Positions 1 to 10,468 of a DNA stretch of 64,000 nucleotides are shown piece after piece. The stretch covers positions 744,001 to 808,000 of the forward strand of contig OX352773.1 in the NCBI GenBank assembly GCA_947095535.1. The letters are read 5' to 3'. The stretch is from Poecilobothrus nobilitatus. Lineage: Eukaryota; Arthropoda; Insecta; Diptera; Dolichopodidae. The position numbers and the translations under genes were made by a program. Under the pieces are notes generated by a model. The model did no database searches, was not told the origin of the DNA, and saw only the letters and a program-made list of their open reading frames with translations. Numbering within the stretch: position 1 is the first letter of the stretch; the number at the start of each line of letters is the position of its first letter.

Positions 1-1009
1 TACAAATAGATTTTTTATTTGTAGATGATGTTGCTTTATGATTATCAAAACAAGTTTGACCTTTAAAACTTCGATTGCATACATCACATTTAATATTTGG
101 AAAATTTACGTCACATGCTGGAGATGATTTGCAAAAGAAACACGACTGTTTACATCTGTGAGACAATCTATTGTTATACGGAACATTACATGTTTGGCAA
201 AAGTAATCACAACTAAATGCTGCTGTTAATGATGTAATTACATTGAAGTGACCTTCATCGTATATCAAATTCAATCTTTTTTCCTTATCTTCTTCACCTT
301 GAAAAATAATTGATTTTCCTTTTCCTCTGAAATCAAAAACTACAATTTGATATTTAGAGAGGTACAGTTGAAATTTTTTGAGCTCACTGATACTAGCTCC
401 TTTTGCTGGGATGCTTACATTTGAATTTCTTATTAGTTGTAATGCTGCTTTCAACTGAAGTTGACCTGTGTCTTTTCGCATTTTACAGTAGTCAACTGAT
501 TTTTCTATGAATGAGATAGCAACAATTAACGCACGTGGTAAGCATAAATTATCCTTGTTTTTGATTGAAATTATGCCTCTTCTTTTATTACATTCTTCTT
601 CAAAATTGTTGTATCTTTTTCCTCTTCCACTTCCTGCTGGAAGTCGTATATATGTAACATTTATACAGAACGTATCTGTAGATAATCCTTCGGAGTTGCT
701 TTGAAAAATTTTTGAAATAACTTCCTAAATTTCCGAAATGTCAAGATCTTTTGCTTCTTTAAAATTGATCCAGGCTGGACCACGTTCATGAAAACTTTGG
801 CATCCAAAAGTGACACCAATTTTGTCAGTAGGATCGACATTTTCAAGTAAATTGCTGAATAATTCTTCAATACCGGTTTTAATCCAATCTATTGGATCTT
901 TGTTGTCTGGTACTGCATTTATTATAAACTCCAATATTTTTCCAAAAATGTTGAATCGTTTTACATTCACTGATTTTATTGATTTTATTGTGAATTTTTC
1001 TGTATTCAT
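1..1009 (-). pseudogene. Polinton/Maverick-type DNA polymerase B, N-terminal part, cut by the window edge
   Basis: The reading frame starts at an ATG (1007-1009) and runs leftward off the window. It has one in-frame TAG (725-727) after 94 residues and is then open to base 1, about 240 more residues. After the stop it carries the short motif NKDNLCLPRAL (about 519-556) and, near the edge, a cysteine/histidine-rich stretch with several CxxC pairs (about 1-230). This order matches my memory of the N-terminal part of polymerases from Polinton elements and related adintoviruses, which self-replicate as large DNA transposons. The exonuclease and polymerase catalytic motifs would lie beyond the window. 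The single stop suggests a fairly young lesion or a sequencing error. The family call is by recognition, not by search. Confidence 0.72.
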
Positions 1010-2400
1010 TTTAATTTCTTTTTTTTAATTTCCGATTTTTATTTTATTAAGACAACCAATCGCGAACGTTTCTAATGCTAGAATTTTCACTCTATTTATA
1101 GGTTTACACAATTTATAGATAATGTCTTGCTTGTTACTTTAAAAAAAGCAATTACTCGTAACTTATTTTGAATCGCTTTTATTCCTTTGTTTTTTTTTCA
1201 ACATTCTTACATAACAATAAAATCTTATACGGTGATACTAAGAATTTTTTTCTTTCCTCTTCTTTAAATACTTCATAGAAAAAAGATAACAAGAAGAAAT
1301 AAAAGCATCTCAAAATTGCATCAATTTTGTCAAGGTTGAATCTTTATGTAACATTTAAAAACCAGTTTCGACTTTTTCTTTTAATTTTTTAAAAATTAGT
1401 TTTAAAATTTTAAAGAAACGTAGTTACACATCTTTTTGTTCTGTTTTCATTTTTCTCTTTAAATTTTATAAAGTACTTTTCTTATTTTTTTCATATACGC
1501 CTATTACTTAAGCTAAGTATACATCAACAAGAAGTATACCTGTACCACGTTAGATATTTTTGATTTCTTGTTGTTTTCTTTTTATTCATATTTTTTTCTT
1601 GAACACAGAATAAATCTGTTTTATTTTTATATTCTTGTTTTCAAAATTGGTGACAAATGCAATTAACCTGACTTGAATTTTTTTCTTCTTTTATTCTTCG
1701 CAGATTATGCAACATACAATGCACTTAAGCAACATGTTAGTCGTTAAGTACTTCCACAGCTTTAATTTCCTGATTGTCTTCTTTTCATTCATATTTTTTT
1801 TTGAACATTCTTACAAACAAAAAATATCTTACACGACACACCGACAATAATCATTAGTTTTTTTCTTTTAACTTCTTTAAATAGTTAAAGTAGAAAAAAA
1901 AAAAACAACACAAATAGTTAGGTACATCTAAAAACGCATAATTTTTTTGCAATGGTTTGATCATTATGTAGACAGAAAAACACTTTTTCTTTATGAATTT
2001 TAAAGATGCGTTGTACCTTTTAAAATTGTTTTATCTTGTACGTTTAAACTTTTTTTATTTTTTTCCTTTTACATTCATTAACCATTTTTTTGTTTCTACT
2101 TTTCATATGCGCCTATTACTTAAGCCAAGTATACATCAATAAGAAGTAGACCTGTACCACGTTAGATATTTTTGATTTCTTGTTTTTTTTTTCAACATTC
2201 TTACATAACAATTAATTAATGGTTTTTCTTTCCTCTTCTTTAAATACTTCATAAAAAAAACGAAAGAAAAAAACAACAAATAAAAAACAACAAACAACAA
2301 CATCTTAAAATTTGCAAGCATAAAAAAAATATTTTTTCTTACTATTTCCATGTTTACCTATTACTTAAAACAAGTATACAATCCTTATAAACAACAAGAG
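1010..2400. repeat. AT-rich repeated modules upstream of the polymerase fragment
   Basis: No coding sequence is supported. The stretch is built of imperfect direct repeats. The word cctattacttaag recurs near 1499 and 2111, and a variant near 2356. The phrase gtaccacgttagatattttt occurs near 1544 and 2155. A module with acattcttaca followed by a tttcctcttctttaaatac-like string recurs near 1200, 1805 and 2200. Unit spacing is about 610 bp and then shorter. It lies just 5' of the Polinton polymerase, so it could be element-internal noncoding or terminal sequence; that is inference. Confidence 0.6.
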
Positions 2401-2521
2401 TTGTCTGACGGTCGCCGCCGCCTGTCTTACATAATTTTATGTCGTTAACCTACTCCTGTCTGACCTAATTACAGTTTGACCTACTTCCGGTGACCTTGAC
2501 CTACTGACCTGTCTGGCCCAA

Positions 2522-3091
2522 GTGCCTACCTATCTACTGATAGTTGAAGATCGTGATGAGAATCAACAACAACAAGCTCAAAATAACATTGTGGTAAATA
2601 TTGCTAATGACTTTTCTTCTCATTTTAGCTTTTCTTTTGTAAACAATTTTTCAAAAGATGTTGTAGTTGAGCTGCAAGCCAACGCAATGATTGACACTGG
2701 GAGTCCTACAAGCTTCATCCAAGAACACTTTATCCCATTGTATGTAATGTCACCTGTAAACGAGCATGCTGAATACTCAGGAATCAACAATAGCAAACTT
2801 AATATGTTAGGTAAAACTCAATGTATAATTAAATTAAATGGCAAAAATATAATGTTAAATTTATATGTAGTTAAAAACTTTACCATGACATCGCCTATTG
2901 TGTTAGGTAGGAATTTTTTCCAAAAATGTGAAGGGAAATTAATTTTTAATGATAGAAATATTAATAATTTTGAAAATGATAAATGTATAAATTTTAAAGA
3001 CGATAATTTTTTAGAAGAAATTTTAAATATTAATATTGATACATGCTGTGACAATAATAATAAAATTGATTTAAATATAAATAATATTTAA
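2522..3091 (+). pseudogene. Ty3/Gypsy retropepsin (protease) region
   Basis: This open frame of 189 codons contains the aspartic protease signature DTGSPTSFI (DTG at 2693-2701) and, about 60 residues later, the retropepsin-type PIVLGRNFF. The protease would process the Gag-Pol polyprotein in the virus-like particle. The frame opens at GTG, so it is not an independent start; no gag frame with zinc knuckles is visible upstream. It ends in TAA 33 bases before the reverse transcriptase frame, in a different phase, so the original Pol is broken here. The 120 bases upstream are more GC-rich and hold repeated gacct words but no ORF. The C-terminal 40 residues are Asn-rich and probably drifted. Confidence 0.82.
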
Positions 3092-3123
3092 AGTTTGACG
3101 AAAAACAACGCGTTTTTAAAATC

Positions 3124-3753
3124 ATGATATTAACTTATTTAAATACCGATAGCTTTGATTTAGAAAATTTCGATTTTGAAATGAAAATAGAACTCTGTAA
3201 TTACAATAATATTTTTAATTGCACACCAAGACGATTGCCTTATATTCATAAATTGGAACTTAGAAAAATATTAGACGATTTATTAGCTCGTAACATTATT
3301 CGAGAAAGTAGTTCTCCTTACGCTTCGCCGATCGTACTTATAAAAAAGAAAAATGGAGAATTTAGATTATGCATCGATTATAGGCAATTAAATAAAATTA
3401 CTCAAAAGGATAATTATCCTTTGCCCTTAATAGAAGATCATTTAGATAGACTACAAGGGAAGAAATATTTCTCTCTACTAGATTTAAAAAATGGGTTCCA
3501 TCATGTTAAAATGGCTGATGAATGTATAAAATACACCTCTTTTGTTACACCGTTGGGTCAGTTTGAATATTTTCGCATGCCATTTGGGCTAAAGAATACG
3601 CCCTCTGTTTTCCAACGATATATTTTTATATTTAGAAAACTTATAACTGAAGGTAAATTATTAATCTATATTGATGATCTACTAATAGCTACTGAAACTA
3701 AAGATGAACATTATCAACTTATTTTTCCGAACTTATACGTAAATACAATTTGA
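3124..3753 (+). pseudogene. Ty3/Gypsy reverse transcriptase, fingers and palm
   Basis: The motifs stand in the usual order: YASPIVLIKKKNGEFRLC, then FSLLDLKNGFHHV, then FRMPFGLKN, then the catalytic YIDD at 3667-3678. This is the RNA-templated DNA polymerase of a Ty3/Gypsy LTR retrotransposon. The frame loses phase near 3718-3750, in the palm-thumb connection, and the thumb continues in another frame. It follows the protease region in the canonical PR-RT-RH-INT order. Catalytic aspartates are preserved, so the break is probably an indel after integration. Confidence 0.9.
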
Positions 3754-5141
3754 AACTTAGATTCGATAAGTGTTCATTCATGCAAGAAAAAATTAATTAC
3801 TTAGGATATGAGGTTAGTGCAGGTGGTATAGCGCCAAATGGTAATGGACTGGCTGCTATAAAAAAATTTCCAATTCCAAAAAATGTTAGGGAGTTGCATT
3901 CTTTTCTCGGCTTGTGTTCGTATTTTAGGAAATTTGTTAAGGACTTTTCCATCATATCGAAACCCTTACATGATTTGTTAAAGCAAAATGTAGAATTTAA
4001 ATTTGAAGTTAACGAAATTGAAACTTTTGAACTGTTAAAGTCAAAATTAGTTACATCACCTGTTCTAAGTATTTATTCGCCACTTTTTGAAACCGAACTT
4101 CATTGTGATGCCAGTTATGTAGGTTTTGGAGCAGTTTTGCTCCAAAAGCAACCCGATAACAAATTTCACCCCGTTTTCTTTTTCTCCAAAAGGGCTACTC
4201 CGGCAGAATCTAGATACCACTCTTACGAGTTGGAAACCTTGGCAATGATTTATGCTCTCAGACGGTTTCATATATATCTCACTGGTATTAAATTTAAAAT
4301 CATAACAGATTGTAAATCATTAGCGCTTACTTTAAATAAACAAGTTTTAAATCCGAGAATTCCCAGGTGGGCTTTAGAGCTTCAAAATCTTGACTATGTT
4401 GTAGAACATAGGGACTCTAATAAAGTGCATCATGTGGATGCCCTTAGTAGATGTCATAATATTTTATTGGTGGAAAAAGATGTTTTGTTAGTAGAACCAG
4501 ATTCTTTTGAAGCTGCTTTAGCTGCGGCTCAGGCAAAAGATACTGTTATTCAGGGTATTTCTAAAATGTTAGAAAAAAGGCAACATTCGCTTTATGAAAT
4601 GGTTAATGGCCTGATATATCGTAAGGCTAAAGATACCATTTTATTCTATGTGCCAACGCAGATGCAAGCAACAGTAATTCAAACCCATCATGATGGTTTG
4701 TGCCACGTTGGTGTGGATAAATTATATGAACACCTTAGAAAAACTTATTGGTTTCCTTCAATAAAAGCAAAAATTACAGACTATATTAAAGGATGCCTAA
4801 AATGTATAAATTTATCAGTGCCTTCTGGTAAAAAGGAAGGTGAATTACACAACATTCCAAAAGGCGATAAACCTTTTAATACTATTCACGTTGATCATTA
4901 TGGTCCTCTTCCATCAGGAATTAGGAATTCAAAACGATATATTTTTGTTGTAATAGATAGTTTTACTAAATTCCCTAAACTATTTCCGGTTAAAACTACA
5001 AACACAAGGGAGGTTATACAATGTCTAGATTCATATTTTACGTACTACAGTAAACCAATTAGAATAATTTCAGACAAGGGATCCTGTTTCACTTCTAGTG
5101 ACTTTTCAAACTTTTGTGCTGACTTTTTTGCTTTTGAGTAA
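3750..5141 (+). pseudogene. Ty3/Gypsy RT thumb, RNase H and integrase N-terminal/core
   Basis: This is the largest intact frame in the window (463 codons). In order: thumb (NYLGYEVS), the RT-linked RNase H with HCDAS, the catalytic glutamate context SYELETLA, TDCKSL and HVDALSR, then an integrase HHCC zinc finger (HHDGLCHVG with a later CLKC), and the first integrase catalytic aspartate in HVDHYGPL. The second, in IISDKG, is near the frame end. RNase H removes the RNA strand of the hybrid; integrase inserts the cDNA. The frame stops at 5139-5141 inside the integrase core and continues in a different phase. Domain order and spacing fit a complete Ty3/Gypsy Pol that has lost gag and its 5' end. 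Confidence 0.9.
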
Positions 5142-5149
5142 AGTTATAC

Positions 5150-5751
5150 ATGTTCAGGTGGCAACTCATTCACCGCAATCAAACGGTCAAGTAGAAAGAA
5201 TAAATAGGATACTAACTGCTATGTTATCTAAAGAAAGTGAAATTGAGCCGGGTGATTGAACAAAATATTTAGGTAAAATAGAATTCGCTTTAAACAATAC
5301 TATTAGCAGAAGCACGGGTTCGGCTCCTAGCATTTTGCTATTTGGCATTACCCAGAGAGGCGAAGTAAATTATAGAATAATGGAACATTTAGAAAATTAT
5401 GTATTATATAATAGTCTAGCAAATTTAGAAGAAGTTAGGAAAGAGGCAAGCGAAAATATTAGTAAAAACCAAAATATCAATAAATTTTATTATGACAAGA
5501 ATCACAAGAAACCAAATAAATATCATGTAGGAGACTATGTTATGATTAAAAATATTGTAACTACAGCAGGAATTAATAAGAAACTTTTGCCGAAATATAA
5601 AGGGCCTTATGAAGTAGTAAAAATTTTACATAACGATCGTGAGGTCATAAAAGACATAGAAAATTGGCAAATATCGAGAATCCCATATGAAGGAGTCTCT
5701 AGTCCCGAAAACATAAAACCTTCTGTTCAGTACCAGCACGTGTCAATATGA
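5150..5751 (+). pseudogene. Ty3/Gypsy integrase, catalytic-E segment and C-terminal domain
   Basis: After the frameshift near 5141 the integrase resumes. SPQSNGQVERINR carries the third catalytic residue (E). A TGA at about 5254 stands where these integrases usually have Trp. The frame then reads on to the stop at 5751. The part from 5335 holds a basic, lysine-rich stretch and a C-terminal chromatin/DNA-binding type motif (VGDYVMIKN, LPKYKGPYEVVKI). No env follows, as expected for a non-errantiviral Gypsy. At least three lesions (near 3740, at 5141 and at 5254) make this copy non-autonomous. Confidence 0.85.
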
Positions 5752-6300
5752 TTAAATTTTACACAAATAATATTATGTAATGTTATAAAATCTCAATTAT
5801 AAAAGAGAAAAATTAAAACCAATTCATGTAAATATTCTAAAATACAGTACAAGTGTTTGCTAATATTAAAGAAAAATGGTTATGATTCAATAATTGGTAT
5901 TTTATGTATTATAACAAATATAACATATTTTATGTTCAGTAACTATTTTATGTAAATAAAATTCATTTGTTAATATCTAATGTAAATTCAAAACTTTTGT
6001 ATTGAAAGATTATAATTCATGTTACTTAAAATTTGTAAAACAATGATTGTTTTGGTATTGTATTATGTGTATTTATAAGTTGTTAAAACTAAAGAAATTA
6101 ATTTAAATTTTATTCAAAATTTTGCTTTAAATCGAGGCGATTTCATGTCAGGTTAGGCCGAGTTGTAGGCGCCATTTCTATTTAGTGTCCATCTTTATTT
6201 ATTTTAAGTTTTAATACATTAAAACTGTATTATCATTCGAACATGTTTAATTTTGTTTTATAAAAGAGAAGAAGATTTAGAGGGGCAGTAAGTCTACGAC
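5752..6300 (+). other. Gypsy 3' noncoding region with a candidate LTR start
   Basis: No ORF is supported. A purine-containing stretch around 6131-6140 (atcgaggcga) precedes TGTCAGGTTAGGCCGAG starting at 6146. A terminal TG just after such a tract is where a 3' LTR would begin. I cannot fix its end, and no matching 5' LTR is visible upstream of 2522, so the copy is 5'-truncated or its left LTR has been lost. Confidence 0.35.
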
Positions 6301-6492
6301 CATATAACCGGGCAGATCAAAATATTAAAATTTAATTTAAAGTTTACAAAACTTCACCCAAATTATTTTAAAACACTAAAGCATTAAAAAAATAATATTA
6401 TAAGCAGAGTGACAGACTATGAACATACTAACGAGTTCGTACGGGTATCTAAGAGTTGACAAAGGCAACTGTATTCTTCCTCGTTTTTTTTT
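6300..6492 (-). repeat. Terminal part of an interspersed repeat (family A)
   Basis: On the minus strand this reads cgaggaagaatacagttgcc, then a block ending in tacccgtacgaac, a tatgttcatag-type word and a run beginning gtctgtcactctgcttataa. The same sequence recurs at 47195-47350 (+), 19005-19135 (+) and, reversed, at about 53000-53172. It is the end module of the large inverted-repeat element at 47-53 kb. No coding capacity. Confidence 0.7.
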
Positions 6493-8040
6493 AATCTTAC
6501 GAATTTTTATGATTTACAGATTAAATATTATGCTTAATGCTTGATTATATGTATGTATGTATGTATATATTATTAAAATTAACTTCATTTTGAAGGTACA
6601 AAAAAAAAAAAATAAGAATGTTAATGATGTCACATATATATATCATGTTGAATCATATTCGCTCACAAATGAAAGTTTTTTTCTTCATTTATATTTTATG
6701 TAAAACCGTAAAACCGATAAAAGTGTTATAAAAGTTTTTTGGTATATCAAAATATTACATATGTAGGAACTTAACTTATAAAAATGGGTTTGACGGTTTT
6801 CAAAAAACAATTATAAAAAAATGATTAATAATTTTATTTCAACATTTCATATTTTTACATTTTTATAAATAAAAAATTTTTATATAAAAAAAAAAACAAA
6901 AACAAAAACCAAATAGTTTTTTACATTACAGAATTAATTACAGACATTTTTAAGAAAAGAATAAAATTATGTATACTAATCATATAGGGAATGAGAGCCT
7001 ATAAATTTTTGAAATGAGCATTAGCCTAAAAAAACAATATTTATATTAACGAATGCTAAATTGTTAATATTGCTATCGTATTATATATAACATTACAGAA
7101 TTAATTTACAGAAATTAGTTTTGAAAAAAAAAGGAAATATCGTATCTTATCTACGTATCTACATACATACATATGTATGTACTAAATTTTGGAATCAAAC
7201 AAATTTGATTAAAAGAGCTACAATTTGAAAATCATTGGTTCGATTTATATGGTTAATATCTTATTAGATTAATAAAAAATTTTATAACAAAATTTATAAT
7301 TTGTTAATTTACCATATTTACTGTTAGAAGATGTGGGATATAGGCCCATAAATACAAAATTTATCTTCGTTATTTAGAAAAAAGAACTTTATTACCCGCT
7401 TCTGAAAAATGTTACTAGAAAATTTACTTTTATTTTATTATACATACATAAGTACATACATATGTATGTACCATATCTTGAAAATATCTTGAAAATATTA
7501 TGTAATTTATTGCTATGCTATCCTATTATAATTACAGAATTAATTTCAAAAATTATTTCCACAAAAATAAGAAAAAAGATCAATATACTTAATTCGGCAT
7601 TTATAGAGGACTCATTTTCACTCCTCTATAGTGTCTTTCGATGATGCCCACCCTACTCGCAAAAAAAAAAAAATAACATTTTAATTCACATTTTGATATG
7701 AAAAATTGACTTTTTTTATCATTCTACCTAAAAGTATTTTACCATAACTCAAAAACAAAGAGGATCAGAGTAACCAATGACGGCTTCATAGAAAGAGGAA
7801 GAAAAGGAGCAAAAACTTTGTTCACAAAAAAGGTACCGTTATATTTAATTTTAAAATGAAATATTGAAAAAATGAATATTAAAAAATTTTTTTTTTGTTT
7901 TAAGCGCTCAGTACTCAAATGAAACAACCTGTACAAATTTTAGGAAACAATCATCTTAAGGATTGTTTACAGACCTAACTTTTGGGACTGGTGGGTGCTT
8001 TTAGATCTAAAAATGTTTGAGATATTTTCCTCATTTAAGC
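6493..8040. other. AT-rich intergenic stretch with degenerate modules, no gene
   Basis: No ORF shows recognisable protein similarity. The words acagaattaattt and ttagaaaaaag recur near 6926, 7095, 7375 and 7535, and catacatatgtatgta blocks occur near 7165 and 7455, so part of it is a degenerate tandem array of roughly 350-450 bp units. Poly(A) runs near 6600, 6890 and 7660 may mark old retroposon ends. Confidence 0.4.
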
Positions 8041-8470
8041 ATGTAAATTATGAAATTGCATTTTTTATTAAAATTGTTGTTTCCATTTCGAATTTCTAAT
8101 CTCTAGGAGGACTATTTACCAAGCCGTACCATACTTGTTACATACCGTTAGAAAGGACGTAAAGAGACCTTTCTAAAAGTATAAAAATAATACAGAGTGT
8201 ATTTGAAAATTTATAAAGTATAATGGTTTCAAGAAAGCCTACAGAATTATTTTATACCAAAATTTTCCGTTTGAACTGCAGTATTTCAGAAACGGTAGCA
8301 CACATTAAGATGAAACAAGATATTTATTAAAAACAATAGTAGGCTCCACAATGTTGTAAAAATTCATTCCTGTATATTATCGTAGACGAAAATATAACGG
8401 TGTAAGTAAAATACTATAAAATGTTAGGAAAATTTCAAAATAATCAATTTGACCTTTAAATGTCCTTTGC
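8040..8470 (+). repeat. Dispersed repeat, inverted copy at 61960-62340
   Basis: Shared blocks include ctctaggaggactatttacc / gaaatagcccactagagg (reverse), tacttgttacataccgtt-like against its complement near 62240, and tatcgtagacgaaaa against ttttttcgtctacgatagta near 62045. No ORF. It lies just 5' of the Helitron helicase fragment, but nothing shows it belongs to that element. Confidence 0.55.
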
Positions 8471-8927
8471 ACCAAAGGTCATGTTCTACGAAATATAGAT
8501 GATGTCACTAGGTACCGTTCCGCTAAACTTCAAGGCAATCGGACAATGTACCTAAAGTAAAGTATATCCTTAATTTTTATGTAATGCAAACAATTTAAAA
8601 TTCTCATTTCAAAAAAAAAAATTGTTTTAAAAATCTACATATTAAACAACAACAAAATTCCAAACTATCTTTTATAAAAAAAAGAAAAAAATTTTACTGT
8701 ATTTTATTGTAGTGCATGTGATATCTACATATATATTTTTGTAAGGCCAAATTGTTCCCGGGTCGGCAAAATTATAATGTAGATAATATAGTCTCTAGAT
8801 CCAATTGTTCTGGAGATATGAAAAATACACACGACCACATATAATGTAAATGGCAAATGCATTTCTGATAAAAATTAACTTTTATCCTTTTCACCAACAG
8901 ATGGGTTGTGCCTAAAATTGGTAAGAT

Positions 8928-9484
8928 GTGTCGAAAAATATGGTACACACAACCATACCTAAAGTAGCAAATGAAATATTTTTTTTAGAAGCTCCTGGGG
9001 GATGTGAGAAAACATATGTGTATTCATATTTAATAAACAATTTGCGAGCAAATAGTAAAATTGTTCTTTCCACTGTTTGGACTAGAATTGCAGCTTTACT
9101 GTTAGATGAGGGAAAGAGTGTACATAAAACTTTTGGTTTGCCAGTTCCAATTAGAGAATTACCTGTTTCTTCTATAAAAGCACATTCGAAAAAAGCCAAT
9201 GCACTTCGTCAAGAAAATCATATTTTGATTGATGAAGCTTCAGTGATCCCCGCTTTAGGAATTAACCACATTGATAGTTTGTTCAAAGACATTACCCAAA
9301 GTTATAAGCCAATGGGTGGAAAGGTAATTAATTGTATTCGGTGGTGATTTTCGACCAATCCTTCCAGTTGTTTTACACGGAGACAGAGTTAAAATACTTT
9401 AATCATGTATACAAAATAGTGTAGTTTTGCCAAAATAACTATACTTCGCTTGAGAAAGAATATTAGATCTGATTCAAATCAATT
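8928..9484 (+). pseudogene. Helitron/Helentron Pif1-type helicase, N-terminal half
   Basis: The frame has the Walker A region FLEAPGGCEKTYVYSYLI (canonical GGxGKT, here with Glu where Gly is expected) and Walker B ILIDEASVIP. The frame breaks at 9347. The next phase continues with GGDFRPILPVVLHGD, a typical helicase motif, and similarity persists to about 9484. In rolling-circle Helitrons this SF1 helicase unwinds DNA for the Rep endonuclease; no Rep domain is visible upstream. The apparent start is GTG and not meaningful. A LINE interrupts the gene at about 9485, and the C-terminal half resumes at 10471. The altered Walker A and the frameshift make it inactive. Confidence 0.85.
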
Positions 9485-10468
9485 AAATTAGTGAGCTAAA
9501 TAACGACTCCAAATTTCACTATTAGTGAGCTAAATATCGACTTAGCAAAAATTCAAAAATGGGGTGACGTCAACAGAGTGAGTTGATTTCAACACCAAAA
9601 AACCACAATGCTGTCTGATCTCGCGGAAAAATACCACTACTGTTCCCAATCTACTATTTCAGGGAGAACTTTTGCAGAATTCAACAGATTTAAACAAGCT
9701 GGGCATTGGGTTAAACCAGAATTTGACTTGATGAAATCACATTTTAGATATAGCTAAGCATGCAGCTAAATGTTTCAGTTTTTTGTATCGCTGCAAAACT
9801 TACTTTTCCGCATCTGATCTTCTCAATATCTATAAAACGTACATTGGGCCGAAAATGGAGTATAATGCACACATTTGGGCTGCAGGCCCTCAAACAGCAC
9901 AGGGTTATTTAGATAATGTGCAAAACAGAGCTATTCGTGTGATCACCGTCCCCAATGTAACTTCAATGCTCACTCAACTCAGCCATAGTTGCAAAGTTGG
10001 GTCACTGACCTTGTTTTATAGGTATCTCGTAGGGATTAACACTTGTTCCAAAGAAATATAACAATTAATGCCTCCACTCAAAATTTTCCAACGAGAAACA
10101 AGGAGGGCAACAGATGCTCATCCCTACCATGTAGAGTTATCAAGATGGAACGTTTGTGGAACCATATACCGACGCATGTGTTTTCTAAAGTTGTAATTCA
10201 TTGTGTACGATTTACTTAAGCTTAAGAAGAACATCAACATCTTTCTTCAAAATGTCCCAATCTTCAAATGTCAATTTCCCCAATTATCCTTCCCCATCCC
10301 TATCCACAAAACCAAACTGTACATTTATATTAAAGGTTCCATCCTAAATTTTGGTTTTAAAAGGGGGATGGTTTTGGTTGGTTTAATCCAACACTACCCT
10401 GAGGAAGCACGTGCAGTTCCTTATGGTGATTTTCGAGCTTTCCACCAACCCTCGTAAAAAAAAAAAAT
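9485..10468 (+). mobile_element. 5'-truncated LINE (jockey/CR1-like) inserted in the Helitron helicase
   Basis: The frame 9783-10061 encodes the C-terminal end of a non-LTR reverse transcriptase (LLNIYKTYIGPKMEYNAHIW, then LTLFYRYLVG). It is followed by a 3' UTR and 12 A residues (10456-10467). A second copy of the same family lies at 27630-30118, with the same UTR and tail, so the boundaries are supported by comparison. The 5' end is truncated; a local duplication of attagtgagctaaat sits at the left junction (about 9485 and 9524). I cannot see a clear target-site duplication. Helicase coding sequence flanks it on both sides, so it inserted into an existing Helitron. Confidence 0.82.

Noticed and set aside
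507..1028. Plus-strand frames at 507-704 and 810-1028
   Set aside because: They lie opposite the Polinton polymerase frame and show no motif of their own.
9485..10468. Target-site duplication for the LINE in the helicase
   Set aside because: I compared the left flank (caaatcaattaa) with sequence after the poly(A) (tattggatttta) and saw no convincing match.
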